Positions 10,711 through 22,783 of a DNA stretch of 64,000 nt are shown here, in pieces. How positions within the stretch are numbered: position 1 is the stretch's first letter; every line of letters begins with the position of its first letter. The stretch is from NCBI GenBank assembly GCA_014169315.1, contig AP022133.1:682001-746000 (forward strand), given 5' to 3'. The notes under the pieces were generated by a model that saw only the letters and a program-made list of their open reading frames with translations, was not told the DNA's origin and searched no databases. Position numbers and translations under genes: made by a program. This DNA is from Enterobacter cloacae (GTDB lineage Bacteria > Pseudomonadota > Gammaproteobacteria > Enterobacterales > Enterobacteriaceae).

Positions 10711-11771
10711 ATCAACCGAAGCGGTTAATGGTGATGGCTGGCGGTACCGGTGGGCATGTGTTCCCGGGGCTTGCGGTTGCGCACCATTTAATGGATCAGG
10801 GCTGGCAGGTACGCTGGCTGGGAACCGCAGACCGCATGGAAGCCGACCTGGTGCCGAAACACGGTATTGAGATCGACTTTATTCGTATTTCCGGACTCCG
10901 TGGCAAAGGTATTAAGGCCCAGCTTCTGGCTCCGGTACGCATTTTTAACGCCTGGCGTCAGGCGCGCACCATCATGAAGCGCTTCAAGCCGGACGTGGTG
11001 CTGGGAATGGGCGGCTATGTCTCAGGCCCTGGTGGGCTGGCGGCGTGGTCGCTGGGTATTCCCGTTGTGCTGCATGAACAGAACGGCATTGCCGGTCTGA
11101 CCAACAAATGGCTGGCGAAGATTGCCACTAAAGTCATGCAGGCATTTCCCGGTGCATTCCCGAAAGCGGATGTGGTGGGTAACCCGGTACGTGTAGACGT
11201 GCTGGCGCTGCCGTTGCCAGATGCCCGACTGAATGGCCGTGAAGGGCCGGTTCGTGTGCTGGTTGTCGGCGGCTCTCAGGGCGCGCGCATTTTAAACCAG
11301 ACGATGCCGCAGGTTGCCGCAAAACTGGGTGATGCAGTGACTATCTGGCACCAGAGCGGTAAAGGTGCTCAGCAGACCGTTGAGCAGGCTTACTCTGATG
11401 TCGGTCAGCCGCAACATAGAGTGACCGAATTTATCGACGACATGGCTGCCGCTTATGCATGGGCCGACGTCGTGGTTTGCCGCTCCGGCGCATTGACGGT
11501 GAGTGAAATCGCCGCCGCCGGTTTGCCTGCCCTGTTTGTGCCATTCCAGCACAAAGACCGGCAGCAGTACTGGAATGCGCTGCCGCTTGAGAAAGCCGGA
11601 GCCGCGAAAATTTTTGAACAGCCACAATTTACCGCCGATGCGGTCGCCACCACCCTGGCGGGCTGGAACAGAGAAGCATTGCTGGAGATGGCACAACGCG
11701 CACGCGCGGCCGCTATCCCGGATGCGACTGAACGGGTGGCAAAAGAAGTGAGTCTGGCAGCCCAGGCTTAA
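10707..11771 (+). CDS. murG: Lipid I N-acetylglucosaminyltransferase MurG
   Basis: Peripheral membrane GT-B enzyme on the cytoplasmic face that transfers GlcNAc from UDP-GlcNAc to lipid I, giving lipid II. 354 residues. The glycine-rich loop [10 protein letters not shown] is at residues 12-21, [11 protein letters not shown] is near 105, and the donor-site stretch [13 protein letters not shown] is near 190. A gap of 58 bases to murC holds a CGCAGCG...CGCTGCG inverted repeat without a clear T tract, so read-through into murC is likely. Confidence 0.97.
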   Translation: MNQPKRLMVMAGGTGGHVFPGLAVAHHLMDQGWQVRWLGTADRMEADLVPKHGIEIDFIRISGLRGKGIKAQLLAPVRIFNAWRQARTIMKRFKPDVVLGMGGYVSGPGGLAAWSLGIPVVLHEQNGIAGLTNKWLAKIATKVMQAFPGAFPKADVVGNPVRVDVLALPLPDARLNGREGPVRVLVVGGSQGARILNQTMPQVAAKLGDAVTIWHQSGKGAQQTVEQAYSDVGQPQHRVTEFIDDMAAAYAWADVVVCRSGALTVSEIAAAGLPALFVPFQHKDRQQYWNALPLEKAGAAKIFEQPQFTADAVATTLAGWNREALLEMAQRARAAAIPDATERVAKEVSLAAQA

Positions 11772-11829
11772 CCCTCGCAGCGCGTGTTGCGCTGCACGAA
11801 TTTTTTAAGTAGTCGATGGCGTTTAGAGA

Positions 11830-13305
11830 ATGAATACACAACAACTGGCGAAACTGCGTTCAATCGTGCCCGAGATGCGTCGCGTCCGGCACATTCACTT
11901 CGTTGGCATCGGTGGTGCTGGCATGGGCGGTATTGCCGAAGTGTTAGCTAACGAAGGTTACCAGATCAGTGGTTCTGACCTGGCCCCAAACCCTGTTACG
12001 CAGCAGTTGGCGTCGCTTGGGGCGACTATCTATTTCAATCATCGCCCGGAAAACGTGCGCGATGCGAGCGTGGTGGTGGTATCCAGCGCCATCTCTGCCG
12101 ATAACCCGGAAATTGTTGCCGCGCATGAAGCGCGTATTCCGGTGATCCGCCGCGCCGAGATGCTGGCTGAACTGATGCGTTTCCGTCACGGTATTGCGAT
12201 TGCCGGGACGCACGGTAAAACCACGACCACGGCGATGGTTTCCAGTATTTATGCTGAAGCAGGCCTTGACCCGACGTTCGTCAACGGCGGTCTGGTGAAA
12301 GCAGCAGGCGTGCATGCGCGTCTGGGACACAGCCGTTATTTGATTGCGGAAGCGGATGAGAGCGATGCATCGTTCCTGCATCTGCAGCCGATGGTGGCGA
12401 TTGTCACCAACATCGAAGCTGACCACATGGATACCTACCAGGGCGACTTCGAGAATTTAAAACAGACCTTTATTAACTTCCTGCACAACCTGCCGTTTTA
12501 TGGTCGCGCGGTGATGTGTGTGGACGATCCGGTGATCCGCGAGCTGTTGCCGCGCGTCGGGCGTCAAATCACCACCTACGGCTTCAGTGAAGACGCTGAC
12601 GTTCGTGTGGAAGATTACAAACAGATTGGCGCGCAGGGGCATTTCACTCTGGCGCGTCAGGATAAAGATCTGCTGCATGTGACGTTGAATGCCCCTGGAC
12701 GCCACAACGCCCTGAATGCCGCAGCGGCGGTTGCCGTCGCAACGGAAGAAGGCATTGATGACGACGCGATACTGCGCGCGCTGGAAAGCTTCCAGGGCAC
12801 GGGTCGTCGTTTCGACTTCCTCGGTGAATTCCCGCTGGATGCGGTGAATGGTAAGCCGGGTACCGCAATGCTGGTGGACGACTATGGTCACCACCCAACC
12901 GAAGTGGATGCGACTATCAAAGCGGCGCGTGCGGGCTGGCCGGAGAAGAATCTGGTAATGATCTTCCAGCCACACCGCTTCACCCGTACCCGCGATCTGT
13001 ATGACGATTTCGCCAGCGTGTTGTCGCAGGTCGATACGCTACTGATGCTGGATGTTTATGCAGCGGGCGAAACTCCGATTCCGGGGGCGGATAGCCGTTC
13101 TTTGTGTCGTACCATTCGTGGACGCGGTAAAGTAGACCCTATTTTGGTTTCTGACCCTGCTCAGGCGGCTGAAATTCTGGCTCCTGTTCTGACGGGGAAC
13201 GATTTGATTCTGATTCAGGGGGCGGGAAATATCGGTAAAATCGCTCGTACCTTAGCCGAAATCAAACTGAAGCCGCACACTCAAGAGGATGAGCATCATG
13301 GCTGA
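11830..13305 (+). CDS. murC: UDP-N-acetylmuramate:L-alanine ligase MurC
   Basis: First of the four Mur ligases: it adds L-alanine to UDP-MurNAc. 491 residues, as in E. coli. The uridine-binding start is [17 protein letters not shown], the ATP loop is [12 protein letters not shown] near 125, and the C-terminal domain carries [10 protein letters not shown] near 345. Its 3' end overlaps the ddlB start by eight bases, fitting a coupled supply of dipeptide and ligases. Confidence 0.97.
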   Translation: MNTQQLAKLRSIVPEMRRVRHIHFVGIGGAGMGGIAEVLANEGYQISGSDLAPNPVTQQLASLGATIYFNHRPENVRDASVVVVSSAISADNPEIVAAHEARIPVIRRAEMLAELMRFRHGIAIAGTHGKTTTTAMVSSIYAEAGLDPTFVNGGLVKAAGVHARLGHSRYLIAEADESDASFLHLQPMVAIVTNIEADHMDTYQGDFENLKQTFINFLHNLPFYGRAVMCVDDPVIRELLPRVGRQITTYGFSEDADVRVEDYKQIGAQGHFTLARQDKDLLHVTLNAPGRHNALNAAAAVAVATEEGIDDDAILRALESFQGTGRRFDFLGEFPLDAVNGKPGTAMLVDDYGHHPTEVDATIKAARAGWPEKNLVMIFQPHRFTRTRDLYDDFASVLSQVDTLLMLDVYAAGETPIPGADSRSLCRTIRGRGKVDPILVSDPAQAAEILAPVLTGNDLILIQGAGNIGKIARTLAEIKLKPHTQEDEHHG

Positions 13306-14218
13306 TAAGATTGCTGTCCTGTTTGGCGGCACCTCTGCTGAGCGCGAGGTCTCTCTGAATTCAGGTGCTGCCGTACTGGCTGGCCTGCGTGAAGGCGGTG
13401 TAAATGCGCACCTGGTCGATCCGAAAGAGGTCGATGTGACGCAGCTAAAAGCAATGGGCTTCGATAAAGTCTTTATTGCGTTACATGGCCGCGGTGGCGA
13501 AGACGGTACTCTGCAGGGGCTGCTGGATTTGATTGGCATGCCGTATACCGGCAGTGGCGTGATGGCATCCGCACTCTCAATGGATAAACTGCGCAGCAAG
13601 CTGCTGTGGCAGGGGGCGGGTCTGCCTGTCGCGCCGTGGGTTGCATTAACGCGCCGCGAGTTTGAATTGGGCCTGTCGGACAGCGTTAATACACGCATTG
13701 CAGGGCTGGGGTTACCGGTTATTGTAAAGCCCAGCCGTGAAGGGTCGAGCGTAGGGATGTCCAAAGTCGATAAAGCTGAAGATTTATCCTCCGCTTTAGC
13801 ACTGGCATTTCAACATGATGAAGAAGTTCTGATTGAAAAATGGCTCAGCGGACCGGAATTTACCGTTGCGATGCTTGGCGAAGAAATTTTACCGTCAATT
13901 CGTATCCAACCCGCCGGAGTATTCTATGATTATGAGGCGAAGTATCTCTCTGATGAGACGCAATATTTTTGTCCTGGTGGTCTTGAAGCTGAACGTGAAG
14001 CAGATTTACAGTCCCTGGTACTGAAAGCCTGGAATATTCTGGGGTGCAGTGGCTGGGGACGCATTGATGTGATGCTCGACAGTGACGGGCAATTTTATTT
14101 GCTGGAAGCGAATACTTCTCCAGGCATGACCAGCCACAGCCTTGTGCCGATGGCTGCGCGTCAGGCGGGAATGAGTTTCTCGCAGTTAGTCGTACGTATT
14201 CTGGACCAGGCGGGCTGA
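13298..14218 (+). CDS. ddlB: D-alanine:D-alanine ligase B
   Basis: Cytoplasmic ATP-grasp ligase making D-Ala-D-Ala for MurF. 306 residues from the ATG at 13298, matching E. coli DdlB. That start is preferred to the in-frame ATG at 13289 because the AGAGGA ribosome site lies about nine bases before it and almost touches the earlier ATG. Motifs: [12 protein letters not shown] at the start, [14 protein letters not shown] near 145 and [17 protein letters not shown] near the end. One base separates it from ftsQ. Confidence 0.95.
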   Translation: MADKIAVLFGGTSAEREVSLNSGAAVLAGLREGGVNAHLVDPKEVDVTQLKAMGFDKVFIALHGRGGEDGTLQGLLDLIGMPYTGSGVMASALSMDKLRSKLLWQGAGLPVAPWVALTRREFELGLSDSVNTRIAGLGLPVIVKPSREGSSVGMSKVDKAEDLSSALALAFQHDEEVLIEKWLSGPEFTVAMLGEEILPSIRIQPAGVFYDYEAKYLSDETQYFCPGGLEAEREADLQSLVLKAWNILGCSGWGRIDVMLDSDGQFYLLEANTSPGMTSHSLVPMAARQAGMSFSQLVVRILDQAG

Positions 14219-14219
14219 T

Positions 14220-15062
14220 ATGTCTCAGGCTGCATTGAACACGCGTAACCGCGACGATGAAGACGAATATTCTTCTTCACGGCGGAGTAATGGAACGCGT
14301 CTTGCAGGGATTATTTTCCTGTTGGGTGTGCTGTGTACCGTGTTTATCAGCGGCTGGATGGTGCTGGGCTGGATGGAAGATGCGCAGCGGTTACCGCTCT
14401 CGAAGCTGGCAGTAACCGGTGAGCGTCACTACACGCGTAACGATGATATTCGCCAGTCTATTCTGGCACTGGGGCCGCCTGGCACTTTTATGACTCAGGA
14501 CGTCAATATCATCCAGAGCCAGATTGAACGTCTGCCGTGGATAAAACAGGCGAGCGTAAGAAAGCAATGGCCTGATGAATTGAAGATTCATCTGGTTGAA
14601 TATGTGCCCATTGCGCGTTGGAATGATCAGCACATGGTTGACGTAGATGGAAATTCCTTCAGCGTCCCGGCCGATCGTGTTAACAAGCAAAATTTACCGA
14701 TGTTGTACGGCCCGGAAGGTAGCGAAAACGAAGTGTTACAAGGTTTTCGTGATATGGGTCAGGTGCTGGCGAAGGACAGGTTTACGTTAAAAGATGCAGC
14801 AATGACGGCACGCCGTTCATGGCAACTGACGTTAACGAATGGCATTAAGCTCAACCTGGGCCGCGGCGACACAATGAAACGTCTGGCGCGTTTTGTAGAA
14901 CTTTACCCGGTTTTACAGCAGCAGGCACAGACGGACGGCAAACGGATAAGCTACGTTGATTTGCGCTATGACTCAGGCGCAGCAGTCGGTTGGGAACCGG
15001 CTCCGGTCGAGGAACCTAATCAGCAACAGAATCAGGCACAGGTACAGGCAAAACAACAATGA
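14220..15062 (+). CDS. ftsQ: Cell division protein FtsQ
   Basis: Bitopic inner-membrane divisome protein of 280 residues (E. coli 276). It has a charged cytoplasmic tail, one membrane segment at about residues 28-48 ([17 protein letters not shown]), a POTRA domain (about 55-125) and a beta domain that docks FtsB-FtsL. The extra length lies in a Gln-rich C-terminal tail (about the last 20 residues), which looks disordered. The end overlaps ftsA by four bases. Confidence 0.96.
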   Translation: MSQAALNTRNRDDEDEYSSSRRSNGTRLAGIIFLLGVLCTVFISGWMVLGWMEDAQRLPLSKLAVTGERHYTRNDDIRQSILALGPPGTFMTQDVNIIQSQIERLPWIKQASVRKQWPDELKIHLVEYVPIARWNDQHMVDVDGNSFSVPADRVNKQNLPMLYGPEGSENEVLQGFRDMGQVLAKDRFTLKDAAMTARRSWQLTLTNGIKLNLGRGDTMKRLARFVELYPVLQQQAQTDGKRISYVDLRYDSGAAVGWEPAPVEEPNQQQNQAQVQAKQQ

Positions 15063-16315
15063 TCAAGGCGACGGACAGAAAACTGGTAGTTGGACTGGAG
15101 ATTGGCACCGCGAAGGTTGCCGCTTTAGTAGGGGAAGTTCTGCCCGACGGTATGGTCAATATCATTGGCGTGGGCAGTTGCCCATCCCGTGGTATGGATA
15201 AAGGTGGGGTAAACGATCTTGAGTCGGTGGTGAAATGCGTACAGCGCGCCATCGATCAGGCTGAATTGATGGCAGATTGCCAGATTTCCTCTGTCTATCT
15301 GGCCCTTTCTGGCAAGCACATTAGCTGCCAGAACGAAATTGGCATGGTACCGATTTCCGAAGAAGAAGTGACGCAGGAAGACGTGGAGAACGTTGTGCAC
15401 ACGGCGAAATCCGTGCGTGTCCGCGATGAGCATCGCGTGCTGCATGTGATCCCGCAGGAGTATGCGATTGACTACCAGGAAGGGATCAAAAACCCGGTAG
15501 GTCTGTCCGGCGTGCGTATGCAGGCCAAAGTGCACCTGATCACCTGCCACAACGATATGGCGAAGAACATTGTCAAAGCCGTTGAACGTTGTGGCCTGAA
15601 AGTTGACCAACTTATTTTCGCCGGTCTGGCCGCAAGTTATTCCGTGCTGACCGAAGATGAACGTGAACTGGGCGTCTGTGTGGTCGATATTGGTGGTGGT
15701 ACAATGGACATCGCCGTGTATACCGGCGGTGCTCTGCGCCACACCAAAGTGATCCCTTACGCAGGGAACGTTGTGACCAGCGATATTGCCTACGCCTTTG
15801 GTACGCCACCGAGCGATGCAGAGGCCATCAAAGTGCGCCACGGTTGTGCACTGGGTTCTATCGTTGGCAAAGATGAGAGCGTTGAAGTGCCGAGCGTAGG
15901 CGGTCGTCCGCCACGTAGCCTGCAGCGCCAGACGTTGGCAGAGGTGATTGAGCCGCGCTATACCGAGCTGCTCAACCTGGTCAACGAAGAGATTTTGCAG
16001 TTACAGGAACAGCTTCGCCAGCAGGGTGTTAAACATCATCTTGCCGCGGGGATTGTATTAACCGGCGGGGCAGCGCAAATTGAAGGTCTTGCGGCCTGCG
16101 CTCAGCGCGTGTTCCATACACAAGTGCGTATTGGTGCGCCGCTGAATATCACCGGTTTAACGGATTATGCTCAGGAGCCGTACTATTCAACGGCTGTGGG
16201 ACTGCTTCATTATGGGAAAGAATCCCATCTCAGTGGCGAAGCAGAAGTGGAAAAACGCGTATCAGTGGGGTCGTGGGTCAAACGACTTAATACCTGGTTG
16301 CGAAAAGAGTTTTAA
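15059..16315 (+). CDS. ftsA: Cell division protein FtsA
   Basis: Actin-like ATPase that tethers FtsZ to the membrane and recruits later divisome proteins. 418 residues, two fewer than E. coli because a Thr-Ala pair is missing in the linker near residue 400. The phosphate-1 loop is [14 protein letters not shown] at the start, phosphate-2 is [19 protein letters not shown] near 207, and the C-terminal amphipathic helix is [14 protein letters not shown]. It is followed 61 bases later by ftsZ. Confidence 0.97.
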   Translation: MIKATDRKLVVGLEIGTAKVAALVGEVLPDGMVNIIGVGSCPSRGMDKGGVNDLESVVKCVQRAIDQAELMADCQISSVYLALSGKHISCQNEIGMVPISEEEVTQEDVENVVHTAKSVRVRDEHRVLHVIPQEYAIDYQEGIKNPVGLSGVRMQAKVHLITCHNDMAKNIVKAVERCGLKVDQLIFAGLAASYSVLTEDERELGVCVVDIGGGTMDIAVYTGGALRHTKVIPYAGNVVTSDIAYAFGTPPSDAEAIKVRHGCALGSIVGKDESVEVPSVGGRPPRSLQRQTLAEVIEPRYTELLNLVNEEILQLQEQLRQQGVKHHLAAGIVLTGGAAQIEGLAACAQRVFHTQVRIGAPLNITGLTDYAQEPYYSTAVGLLHYGKESHLSGEAEVEKRVSVGSWVKRLNTWLRKEF

Positions 16316-16376
16316 TTTTTTTAAGAGACCGGAGAGAATTAGCGGTCTCGGGCGACAGGCACAACGGAGAGAAACT

Positions 16377-17528
16377 ATGTTTGAACCAATGGAATTAACC
16401 AACGACGCGGTGATTAAAGTCATCGGCGTCGGTGGCGGCGGCGGTAATGCCGTAGAGCATATGGTGCGTGAGCGCATTGAAGGCGTTGAATTCTTTGCGG
16501 TCAACACCGATGCACAGGCATTGCGTAAGACGGCTGTAGGCCAGACTATCCAGATTGGTGGTGGTATCACCAAAGGTCTGGGCGCTGGGGCTAACCCGGA
16601 AGTGGGTCGCAATGCGGCTGAAGAAGATCGCGAGGCCCTGCGTGCTGCACTGGAAGGTGCGGACATGGTCTTTATCGCAGCGGGCATGGGCGGCGGTACC
16701 GGTACCGGCGCGGCACCTGTTGTGGCCGAAGTAGCAAAAGATTTAGGTATTCTGACCGTTGCTGTCGTGACTAAGCCTTTCAACTTTGAAGGCAAGAAGC
16801 GTATGGCTTTCGCGGAGCAGGGTATCACCGAGCTGTCCAAACACGTGGACTCTCTGATTACCATCCCGAACGACAAACTGTTGAAAGTTCTGGGTCGCGG
16901 TATCTCCCTGCTGGATGCCTTTGGTGCAGCCAACGACGTGCTGAAAGGCGCGGTTCAGGGTATCGCTGAACTGATTACCCGTCCTGGCCTGATGAACGTT
17001 GACTTTGCAGACGTTCGCACCGTGATGTCCGAAATGGGCTACGCGATGATGGGTTCTGGCGTGGCGAGCGGTGAAGACCGTGCGGAAGAAGCGGCTGAAA
17101 TGGCTATCTCTTCTCCACTGCTGGAAGATATCGATCTGTCTGGTGCGCGCGGCGTGCTGGTCAACATTACCGCTGGCTTTGACCTGCGTCTGGATGAGTT
17201 CGAAACCGTGGGTAACACCATCCGTGCGTTCGCCTCTGACAACGCTACCGTGGTAATCGGTACATCCCTTGACCCGGAAATGAACGACGAGCTGCGCGTG
17301 ACTGTTGTTGCCACCGGTATCGGTATGGACAAGCGTCCTGAGATCACTCTGGTGACCAACAAGCAGACTCAGCAGCCGGTCATGGATCGTTACCAGCAGC
17401 ACGGTATGGCTCCTCTGACTCAAGAGCAGAAACCAGCGGCGAAAGTGGTTAACGATACCACTCCACAAACGGTAAAAGAGCCAGATTATCTGGATATTCC
17501 GGCGTTCCTGCGTAAGCAAGCTGACTAA
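16377..17528 (+). CDS. ftsZ: Cell division tubulin homologue FtsZ
   Basis: GTPase that polymerises into the Z ring. 383 residues from the ATG at 16377, which has a GGAGAG site before it and gives the family start MFEPMEL; the frame is open further upstream but that part overlaps ftsA and is not FtsZ. The tubulin signature GGGTGTG is near residues 104-110, the T7 catalytic loop NVDFADV near 207, and the C-terminal FtsA/ZipA-binding peptide LDIPAFLRKQAD at the end. No terminator is seen before lpxC. Confidence 0.98.
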   Translation: MFEPMELTNDAVIKVIGVGGGGGNAVEHMVRERIEGVEFFAVNTDAQALRKTAVGQTIQIGGGITKGLGAGANPEVGRNAAEEDREALRAALEGADMVFIAAGMGGGTGTGAAPVVAEVAKDLGILTVAVVTKPFNFEGKKRMAFAEQGITELSKHVDSLITIPNDKLLKVLGRGISLLDAFGAANDVLKGAVQGIAELITRPGLMNVDFADVRTVMSEMGYAMMGSGVASGEDRAEEAAEMAISSPLLEDIDLSGARGVLVNITAGFDLRLDEFETVGNTIRAFASDNATVVIGTSLDPEMNDELRVTVVATGIGMDKRPEITLVTNKQTQQPVMDRYQQHGMAPLTQEQKPAAKVVNDTTPQTVKEPDYLDIPAFLRKQAD

Positions 17529-17608
17529 GAATTGGCTGGAATTTGGGGATTTTCGCTCTTTGTGCTAAACTGGCCCACCGATAGTGATATACACTCTCGG
17601 TTGGATAG

Positions 17609-18547
<939 letters not shown>

Positions 18548-18571
18548 CGGTTTACACCGTTCGTAAAAAAT

Positions 18572-18626
18572 CGACTGGTTAACCTGGTACTCTCTCCGGC
18601 CAGGAAGACCAGTCGTTTTTATTTTT
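18572..18626 (+). terminator. Terminator after lpxC
   Basis: CGACTGGT at 18572-18579 pairs with ACCAGTCG at 18608-18615, with an inner CCTGG/CCAGG stem, and is followed by GTTTTTATTTTT. A strong Rho-independent terminator closing the dcw transcription unit before secM. Confidence 0.85.
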
Positions 18627-18826
18627 ACCCTTCTTCTTTTTTGCTCCCGTTCTTCCTCTCGCTTGTCGGGCGTGGAAAATCTGTGCGTTAGCTGCATTCT
18701 TGACCGTTTTTCCCCGCTGCGATACGTCATTCCTGCTGCTGTGTACTGGCTTTAGTGGTAATATCTGGGCGCTAAAAAGAATAACTGAACTCAGCCTGTA
18801 CAAGGCTGGCTTATGTGGTGGAGCAG

Positions 18827-19330
18827 GTGAGCGGAATACTGACGCGCTGGCGACAATTTGGCAGACGTTACTTCTGGCCGCATCTCTTATTAGGGATGGT
18901 CGCGGCGAGCCTCGGCTTGCCTGCGCTCAGCAACAGTGCTGAAGCGGCAACACCGACGAAGACCTCCACAACCAAACACGATCTCACCACGCGGGTTAAC
19001 TTTACTAACCTTGCATTGCTGGAAGCTAATCGCCGCCCGAATTTCTCGGTTGATTACTGGCATCAGCACGCCATTCGTACGGTTATCCGCCACCTGTCCT
19101 TTGCGATGGCACCGCAGGCGATGCCTGTGGCAGAAGAGACGCTGCCGGTTCAGGCTCAGCACCTTGCCTTGCTGGACACGCTCAACGCGCTGCTCACGCA
19201 GGACAGCCAGCCGCCGGTTATGGTTCGTCAGACGGCGCAAATCGTATTCGTTCCACCGGTCACATTCTCTGTCTCGACATGGATTAGCCAGGTTCACGGC
19301 ATTCGCGCCGGGCCTCAACGCCTCAGCTAA
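18827..19330 (+). CDS. secM: Secretion monitor SecM
   Basis: Exported regulatory peptide whose translation arrest controls secA. From the GTG at 18827 (family start [14 protein letters not shown] just upstream) it has 167 residues. An unusually long signal sequence ends near SNSAEA. The arrest motif FxxxxWIxxxxGIRAGP is complete at residues 147-163 ([17 protein letters not shown]). The stretch just before the motif differs clearly from what I recall of E. coli SecM, as expected for a protein selected only for its signal and arrest sequence. Frames opening four codons earlier (GTG at 18815) lack family support. Confidence 0.95.
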   Translation: MSGILTRWRQFGRRYFWPHLLLGMVAASLGLPALSNSAEAATPTKTSTTKHDLTTRVNFTNLALLEANRRPNFSVDYWHQHAIRTVIRHLSFAMAPQAMPVAEETLPVQAQHLALLDTLNALLTQDSQPPVMVRQTAQIVFVPPVTFSVSTWISQVHGIRAGPQRLS

Positions 19331-19390
19331 ATTAACGCTTTTTCAATACCTTAATTTATCTGCCCATTATGGGGCGTTTGAGAATTTATT
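19331..19390 (+). promoter_or_regulatory. secM-secA intergenic control hairpin
   Basis: The 60-base gap contains GCCC-ATTATG-GGGC (19362-19374) directly upstream of the secA start at 19391. In E. coli the secA ribosome site is masked in such a stem until a ribosome stalled on SecM opens it. The same layout with an intact arrest motif upstream implies the same control; the stem here is short and its exact pairing is inferred. Confidence 0.65.
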
Positions 19391-22096
19391 ATGTTAATCA
19401 AATTATTGACCAAAGTTTTTGGTAGTCGTAACGATCGTACCCTGCGCCGTATGCGTAAAGCCGTCACCGTCATCAATGGTATGGAACCGGCGATGGAGAA
19501 GTTGTCTGACGATGAGCTGAAAGCGAAAACTGCCGAATTCCGTGCGCGTCTGGAAAAGGGTGAATCCTTAGAAAACCTGATCCCGGAAGCTTTTGCTGTT
19601 GTGCGTGAAGCGAGTAAGCGCGTGTTCGGTATGCGACACTTCGACGTACAGCTGCTGGGTGGTATGGTGCTTAACGATCGCTGCATCGCAGAAATGCGTA
19701 CCGGTGAAGGTAAAACCCTGACGGCAACGCTGCCTGCATACCTCAACGCACTGAGCGGTAAAGGCGTCCACGTCGTTACCGTCAACGACTACCTGGCACA
19801 GCGTGACGCCGAAAATAACCGTCCTCTGTTCGAATTCTTAGGCATGACCGTGGGCATCAACATGTCCGGCCTGCCAGCGCCAGCCAAGCGTGATGCGTAT
19901 AATGCAGACATCACCTACGGTACCAACAACGAATACGGCTTCGATTACCTGCGTGACAACATGGCGTTCAGCCCTGAAGAGCGTGTACAGCGTAAACTGC
20001 ACTATGCGCTGGTGGATGAGGTGGACTCCATCCTGATCGATGAAGCGCGTACTCCGCTGATCATCTCCGGCCCGGCCGAAGACAGCTCTGACATGTACCG
20101 TAAAGTCGACAAAATCATTCCACACCTGCTGCGCCAGGAGAAAGAAGACTCCGATACCTTCCAGGGTGAAGGCCATTTCTCCGTAGATGAAAAAGCACGC
20201 CAGGTGAACCTGACTGAACGCGGTCTGGTGAAAATTGAAGAACTGCTGGTTGCGCAGGACATCATGGACGAGGGTGAATCCCTGTATTCCCCGAGCAACA
20301 TCATGCTGATGCACCACGTGACGGCGGCACTGCGCGCTCATGCGCTGTTCACGCGTGATGTCGACTACATCGTGAAAGACGGCGAAGTCATCATCGTTGA
20401 TGAACACACTGGCCGTACCATGCAGGGTCGTCGCTGGTCTGACGGCCTGCACCAGGCTGTTGAAGCCAAAGAAGGCGTTGATATTCAAAACGAAAACCAG
20501 ACGCTGGCGTCCATCACCTTCCAGAACTATTTCCGTCTGTACGAGAAGCTGGCGGGGATGACCGGTACGGCAGATACCGAAGCGTTTGAGTTCAGCTCCA
20601 TCTACAAACTGGATACCGTGGTGGTGCCAACCAACCGTCCAATGATCCGTAAGGATATGGCGGATCTGGTGTACATGACCGAAGCGGAAAAAATTCAGGC
20701 CATCATCGAAGATATTCGTGAACGTACCGCTAACGGCCAGCCGGTGCTGGTGGGTACCATCTCCATCGAGAAATCCGAAGTGGTTTCGAATGAGTTGACC
20801 AAAGCGGGTATCAAACACAACGTACTGAACGCCAAGTTCCACGCCAAAGAAGCGGACATTGTCGCGCAGGCGGGTTACCCGGCTGCTGTGACCATCGCCA
20901 CCAACATGGCTGGTCGTGGTACCGACATTATGCTGGGTGGTAGCTGGCAGGCCGAAGTGGCGGAGCTGGAAAACCCAACGCCAGAACAGATTGCCCAGAT
21001 TAAAGCAGACTGGCAGGTTCGCCATGATGCGGTTCTGGCTTCTGGCGGTCTGCACATCATTGGTACTGAGCGTCATGAATCTCGCCGTATCGATAACCAG
21101 CTGCGTGGCCGTGCGGGTCGTCAGGGTGATGCCGGTTCTTCCCGCTTCTACCTGTCTATGGAAGATGCGCTGATGCGTATTTTCGCCTCCGACCGTGTTT
21201 CCGGCATGATGCGTAAACTGGGTATGAAACCAGGCGAAGCCATTGAGCACCCGTGGGTGACCAAAGCGATTGCCAATGCACAGCGTAAAGTGGAAAGCCG
21301 CAACTTCGATATTCGTAAACAACTGCTGGAATACGATGACGTTGCTAACGATCAGCGCCGCGCGATCTACACCCAACGTAACGAACTGCTGGATGTGTCT
21401 GATGTAAGCGAAACCATCAACAGCATCCGCGAAGACGTGTTCAAAGCGACTATCGACGCGCACATTCCACCTCAGTCTCTGGAAGAGATGTGGGATATCG
21501 AAGGCCTGCAGGAACGCCTGAAAAACGACTTCGACCTTGAGCTGCCAATCAAAGAGTGGCTGGACAAAGAGCCTGAGCTGCATGAAGAAACCCTGCGCGA
21601 ACGTATCTACGAAACCGCACTGGAGGTTTACAAGCGTAAGGAAGAGGTGGTTGGTGCTGAGATGATGCGCCACTTCGAGAAAGGCGTGATGCTGCAGACG
21701 CTGGACTCCCTGTGGAAAGAACACCTGGCGGCAATGGACTACCTGCGTCAGGGTATCCACCTGCGTGGCTATGCGCAGAAAGATCCGAAGCAGGAATACA
21801 AGCGTGAATCCTTCTCTATGTTTGCTTCTATGCTGGAATCGCTGAAGTATGAAGTGATCAGCACCCTGAGCAAAGTCCAGGTGCGTATGCCGGAAGAAGT
21901 GGAAGCGATGGAACAACAGCGTCGTGAAGAGGCTGAACGTCTGGCGCAGATGCAACAGCTGAGCCACCAGACTGACGACAGCGAAGCTGCTGCGGCGATC
22001 GCAGCGCAGACCGGCGATCGTAAAGTAGGGCGTAACGATCCATGCCCATGTGGTTCCGGTAAAAAATACAAGGCGTGCCACGGTCGTCTGAACTAA
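19391..22096 (+). CDS. secA: Preprotein translocase ATPase SecA
   Basis: Motor ATPase that drives unfolded preproteins through SecYEG. 901 residues, as in E. coli. The Walker A loop [13 protein letters not shown] is near 102-110 and the DEAD-like [21 protein letters not shown] near 206-225. The second ATPase half has [15 protein letters not shown] near 500 and [19 protein letters not shown] near 570. The C-terminal zinc-binding SEC-C tail [14 protein letters not shown] binds SecB. Expression is tied to SecM. A hairpin terminator follows. Confidence 0.98.
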   Translation: MLIKLLTKVFGSRNDRTLRRMRKAVTVINGMEPAMEKLSDDELKAKTAEFRARLEKGESLENLIPEAFAVVREASKRVFGMRHFDVQLLGGMVLNDRCIAEMRTGEGKTLTATLPAYLNALSGKGVHVVTVNDYLAQRDAENNRPLFEFLGMTVGINMSGLPAPAKRDAYNADITYGTNNEYGFDYLRDNMAFSPEERVQRKLHYALVDEVDSILIDEARTPLIISGPAEDSSDMYRKVDKIIPHLLRQEKEDSDTFQGEGHFSVDEKARQVNLTERGLVKIEELLVAQDIMDEGESLYSPSNIMLMHHVTAALRAHALFTRDVDYIVKDGEVIIVDEHTGRTMQGRRWSDGLHQAVEAKEGVDIQNENQTLASITFQNYFRLYEKLAGMTGTADTEAFEFSSIYKLDTVVVPTNRPMIRKDMADLVYMTEAEKIQAIIEDIRERTANGQPVLVGTISIEKSEVVSNELTKAGIKHNVLNAKFHAKEADIVAQAGYPAAVTIATNMAGRGTDIMLGGSWQAEVAELENPTPEQIAQIKADWQVRHDAVLASGGLHIIGTERHESRRIDNQLRGRAGRQGDAGSSRFYLSMEDALMRIFASDRVSGMMRKLGMKPGEAIEHPWVTKAIANAQRKVESRNFDIRKQLLEYDDVANDQRRAIYTQRNELLDVSDVSETINSIREDVFKATIDAHIPPQSLEEMWDIEGLQERLKNDFDLELPIKEWLDKEPELHEETLRERIYETALEVYKRKEEVVGAEMMRHFEKGVMLQTLDSLWKEHLAAMDYLRQGIHLRGYAQKDPKQEYKRESFSMFASMLESLKYEVISTLSKVQVRMPEEVEAMEQQRREEAERLAQMQQLSHQTDDSEAAAAIAAQTGDRKVGRNDPCPCGSGKKYKACHGRLN

Positions 22097-22112
22097 GATC
22101 ATAAAAAACAAA

Positions 22113-22138
22113 AAGGCGCAGAAATCTGCGCCTTTTTT
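22113..22138 (+). terminator. Terminator after secA
   Basis: AAGGCGCAGA at 22113-22122 pairs with TCTGCGCCTT at 22125-22134 and runs into TTTTTT. It separates secA from mutT, so mutT expression depends on read-through or on a promoter within this short gap. Confidence 0.9.
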
Positions 22139-22152
22139 ATGGAAGTCACAAT

Positions 22153-22554
22153 ATGAAAATACTGCAAATTGCCGTCGGGATTATTCGCAACCCGCAAAAC
22201 CAAATTTTTATCACCCAGCGTGCCGCCGACGCCCATATGGCGAACAAGTGGGAATTTCCTGGTGGGAAAATCGAGTCAGGTGAAACACCGGAACAGGCGC
22301 TGGTTCGTGAACTTCAGGAAGAGGTGGGAATAACCCCACTGGGTGCAACGCTGTTTGATAAACTCGAATACCAGTTCCCGGACAGGCACATCACACTGTG
22401 GTTCTGGCTGGTGGAAAGTTGGGAAGGTGAACCCTGGGGTAAAGAGGGACAACCGGGTAACTGGATTGAGCTTCAGGCAAGCGATGCCGAAAGATTCCCT
22501 CCGGCAAACGAACCTGTTATCCAGCGATTAGTGGTAAAACCCCAGGCCTGCTAA
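22153..22554 (+). CDS. mutT: 8-oxo-dGTP diphosphatase MutT
   Basis: Nudix hydrolase that removes 8-oxo-dGTP from the nucleotide pool and prevents A:T to C:G transversions. 133 residues, slightly longer than the E. coli protein (129). The Nudix box is complete: GKIESGETPEQALVRELQEE followed by VGI, near residues 37-59. The ATG at 22153 has a GGAAG site seven bases upstream. It is convergent with yacG. Confidence 0.96.
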   Translation: MKILQIAVGIIRNPQNQIFITQRAADAHMANKWEFPGGKIESGETPEQALVRELQEEVGITPLGATLFDKLEYQFPDRHITLWFWLVESWEGEPWGKEGQPGNWIELQASDAERFPPANEPVIQRLVVKPQAC

Positions 22555-22579
22555 GCGACGTGCCAGCAGGCGTTGAACG

Positions 22580-22774
22580 CTACAGCTGCTCTTCACTCCA
22601 GTCATCACTGTCAGAGAGGGTGCCTTCACTTGGAATGCGTTTCTCTTCCGCCGCCCATTCTCCCAGGTCGATTAACTGGCAGCGCTTACAACAGAACGGG
22701 CGAAACGGACTCACTTCGCCCCAGACGACAATTTTCCCACAGGTGGGGCAGTTTACGGTTGTGACGTCAGACAT
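22580..22774 (-). CDS. yacG: DNA gyrase inhibitor YacG
   Basis: A 64-residue zinc-ribbon protein with Cys9, Cys12, Cys28 and Cys32 (CPTC and FCCKRC), followed by an acidic tail. The E. coli protein binds GyrB and inhibits gyrase DNA binding. The ATG at 22774 is chosen because AAGGAG lies five bases upstream; an in-frame GTG at 22780 would overlap that site. It is downstream of zapD and coaE on the same strand, as in E. coli. Confidence 0.94.
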   Translation of the reverse strand: MSDVTTVNCPTCGKIVVWGEVSPFRPFCCKRCQLIDLGEWAAEEKRIPSEGTLSDSDDWSEEQL

Positions 22775-22783
22775 CGGCACTCC

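Noticed and set aside
16167..16376. N-terminal extension of ftsZ
   Set aside because: The frame is open upstream but overlaps ftsA; the family start and ribosome site are at 16377.
19838..22111. Long open frame antisense to secA (over 750 codons)
   Set aside because: It mirrors a highly expressed gene with biased codons, has no ribosome site or domain, and the sense frame is clearly SecA.
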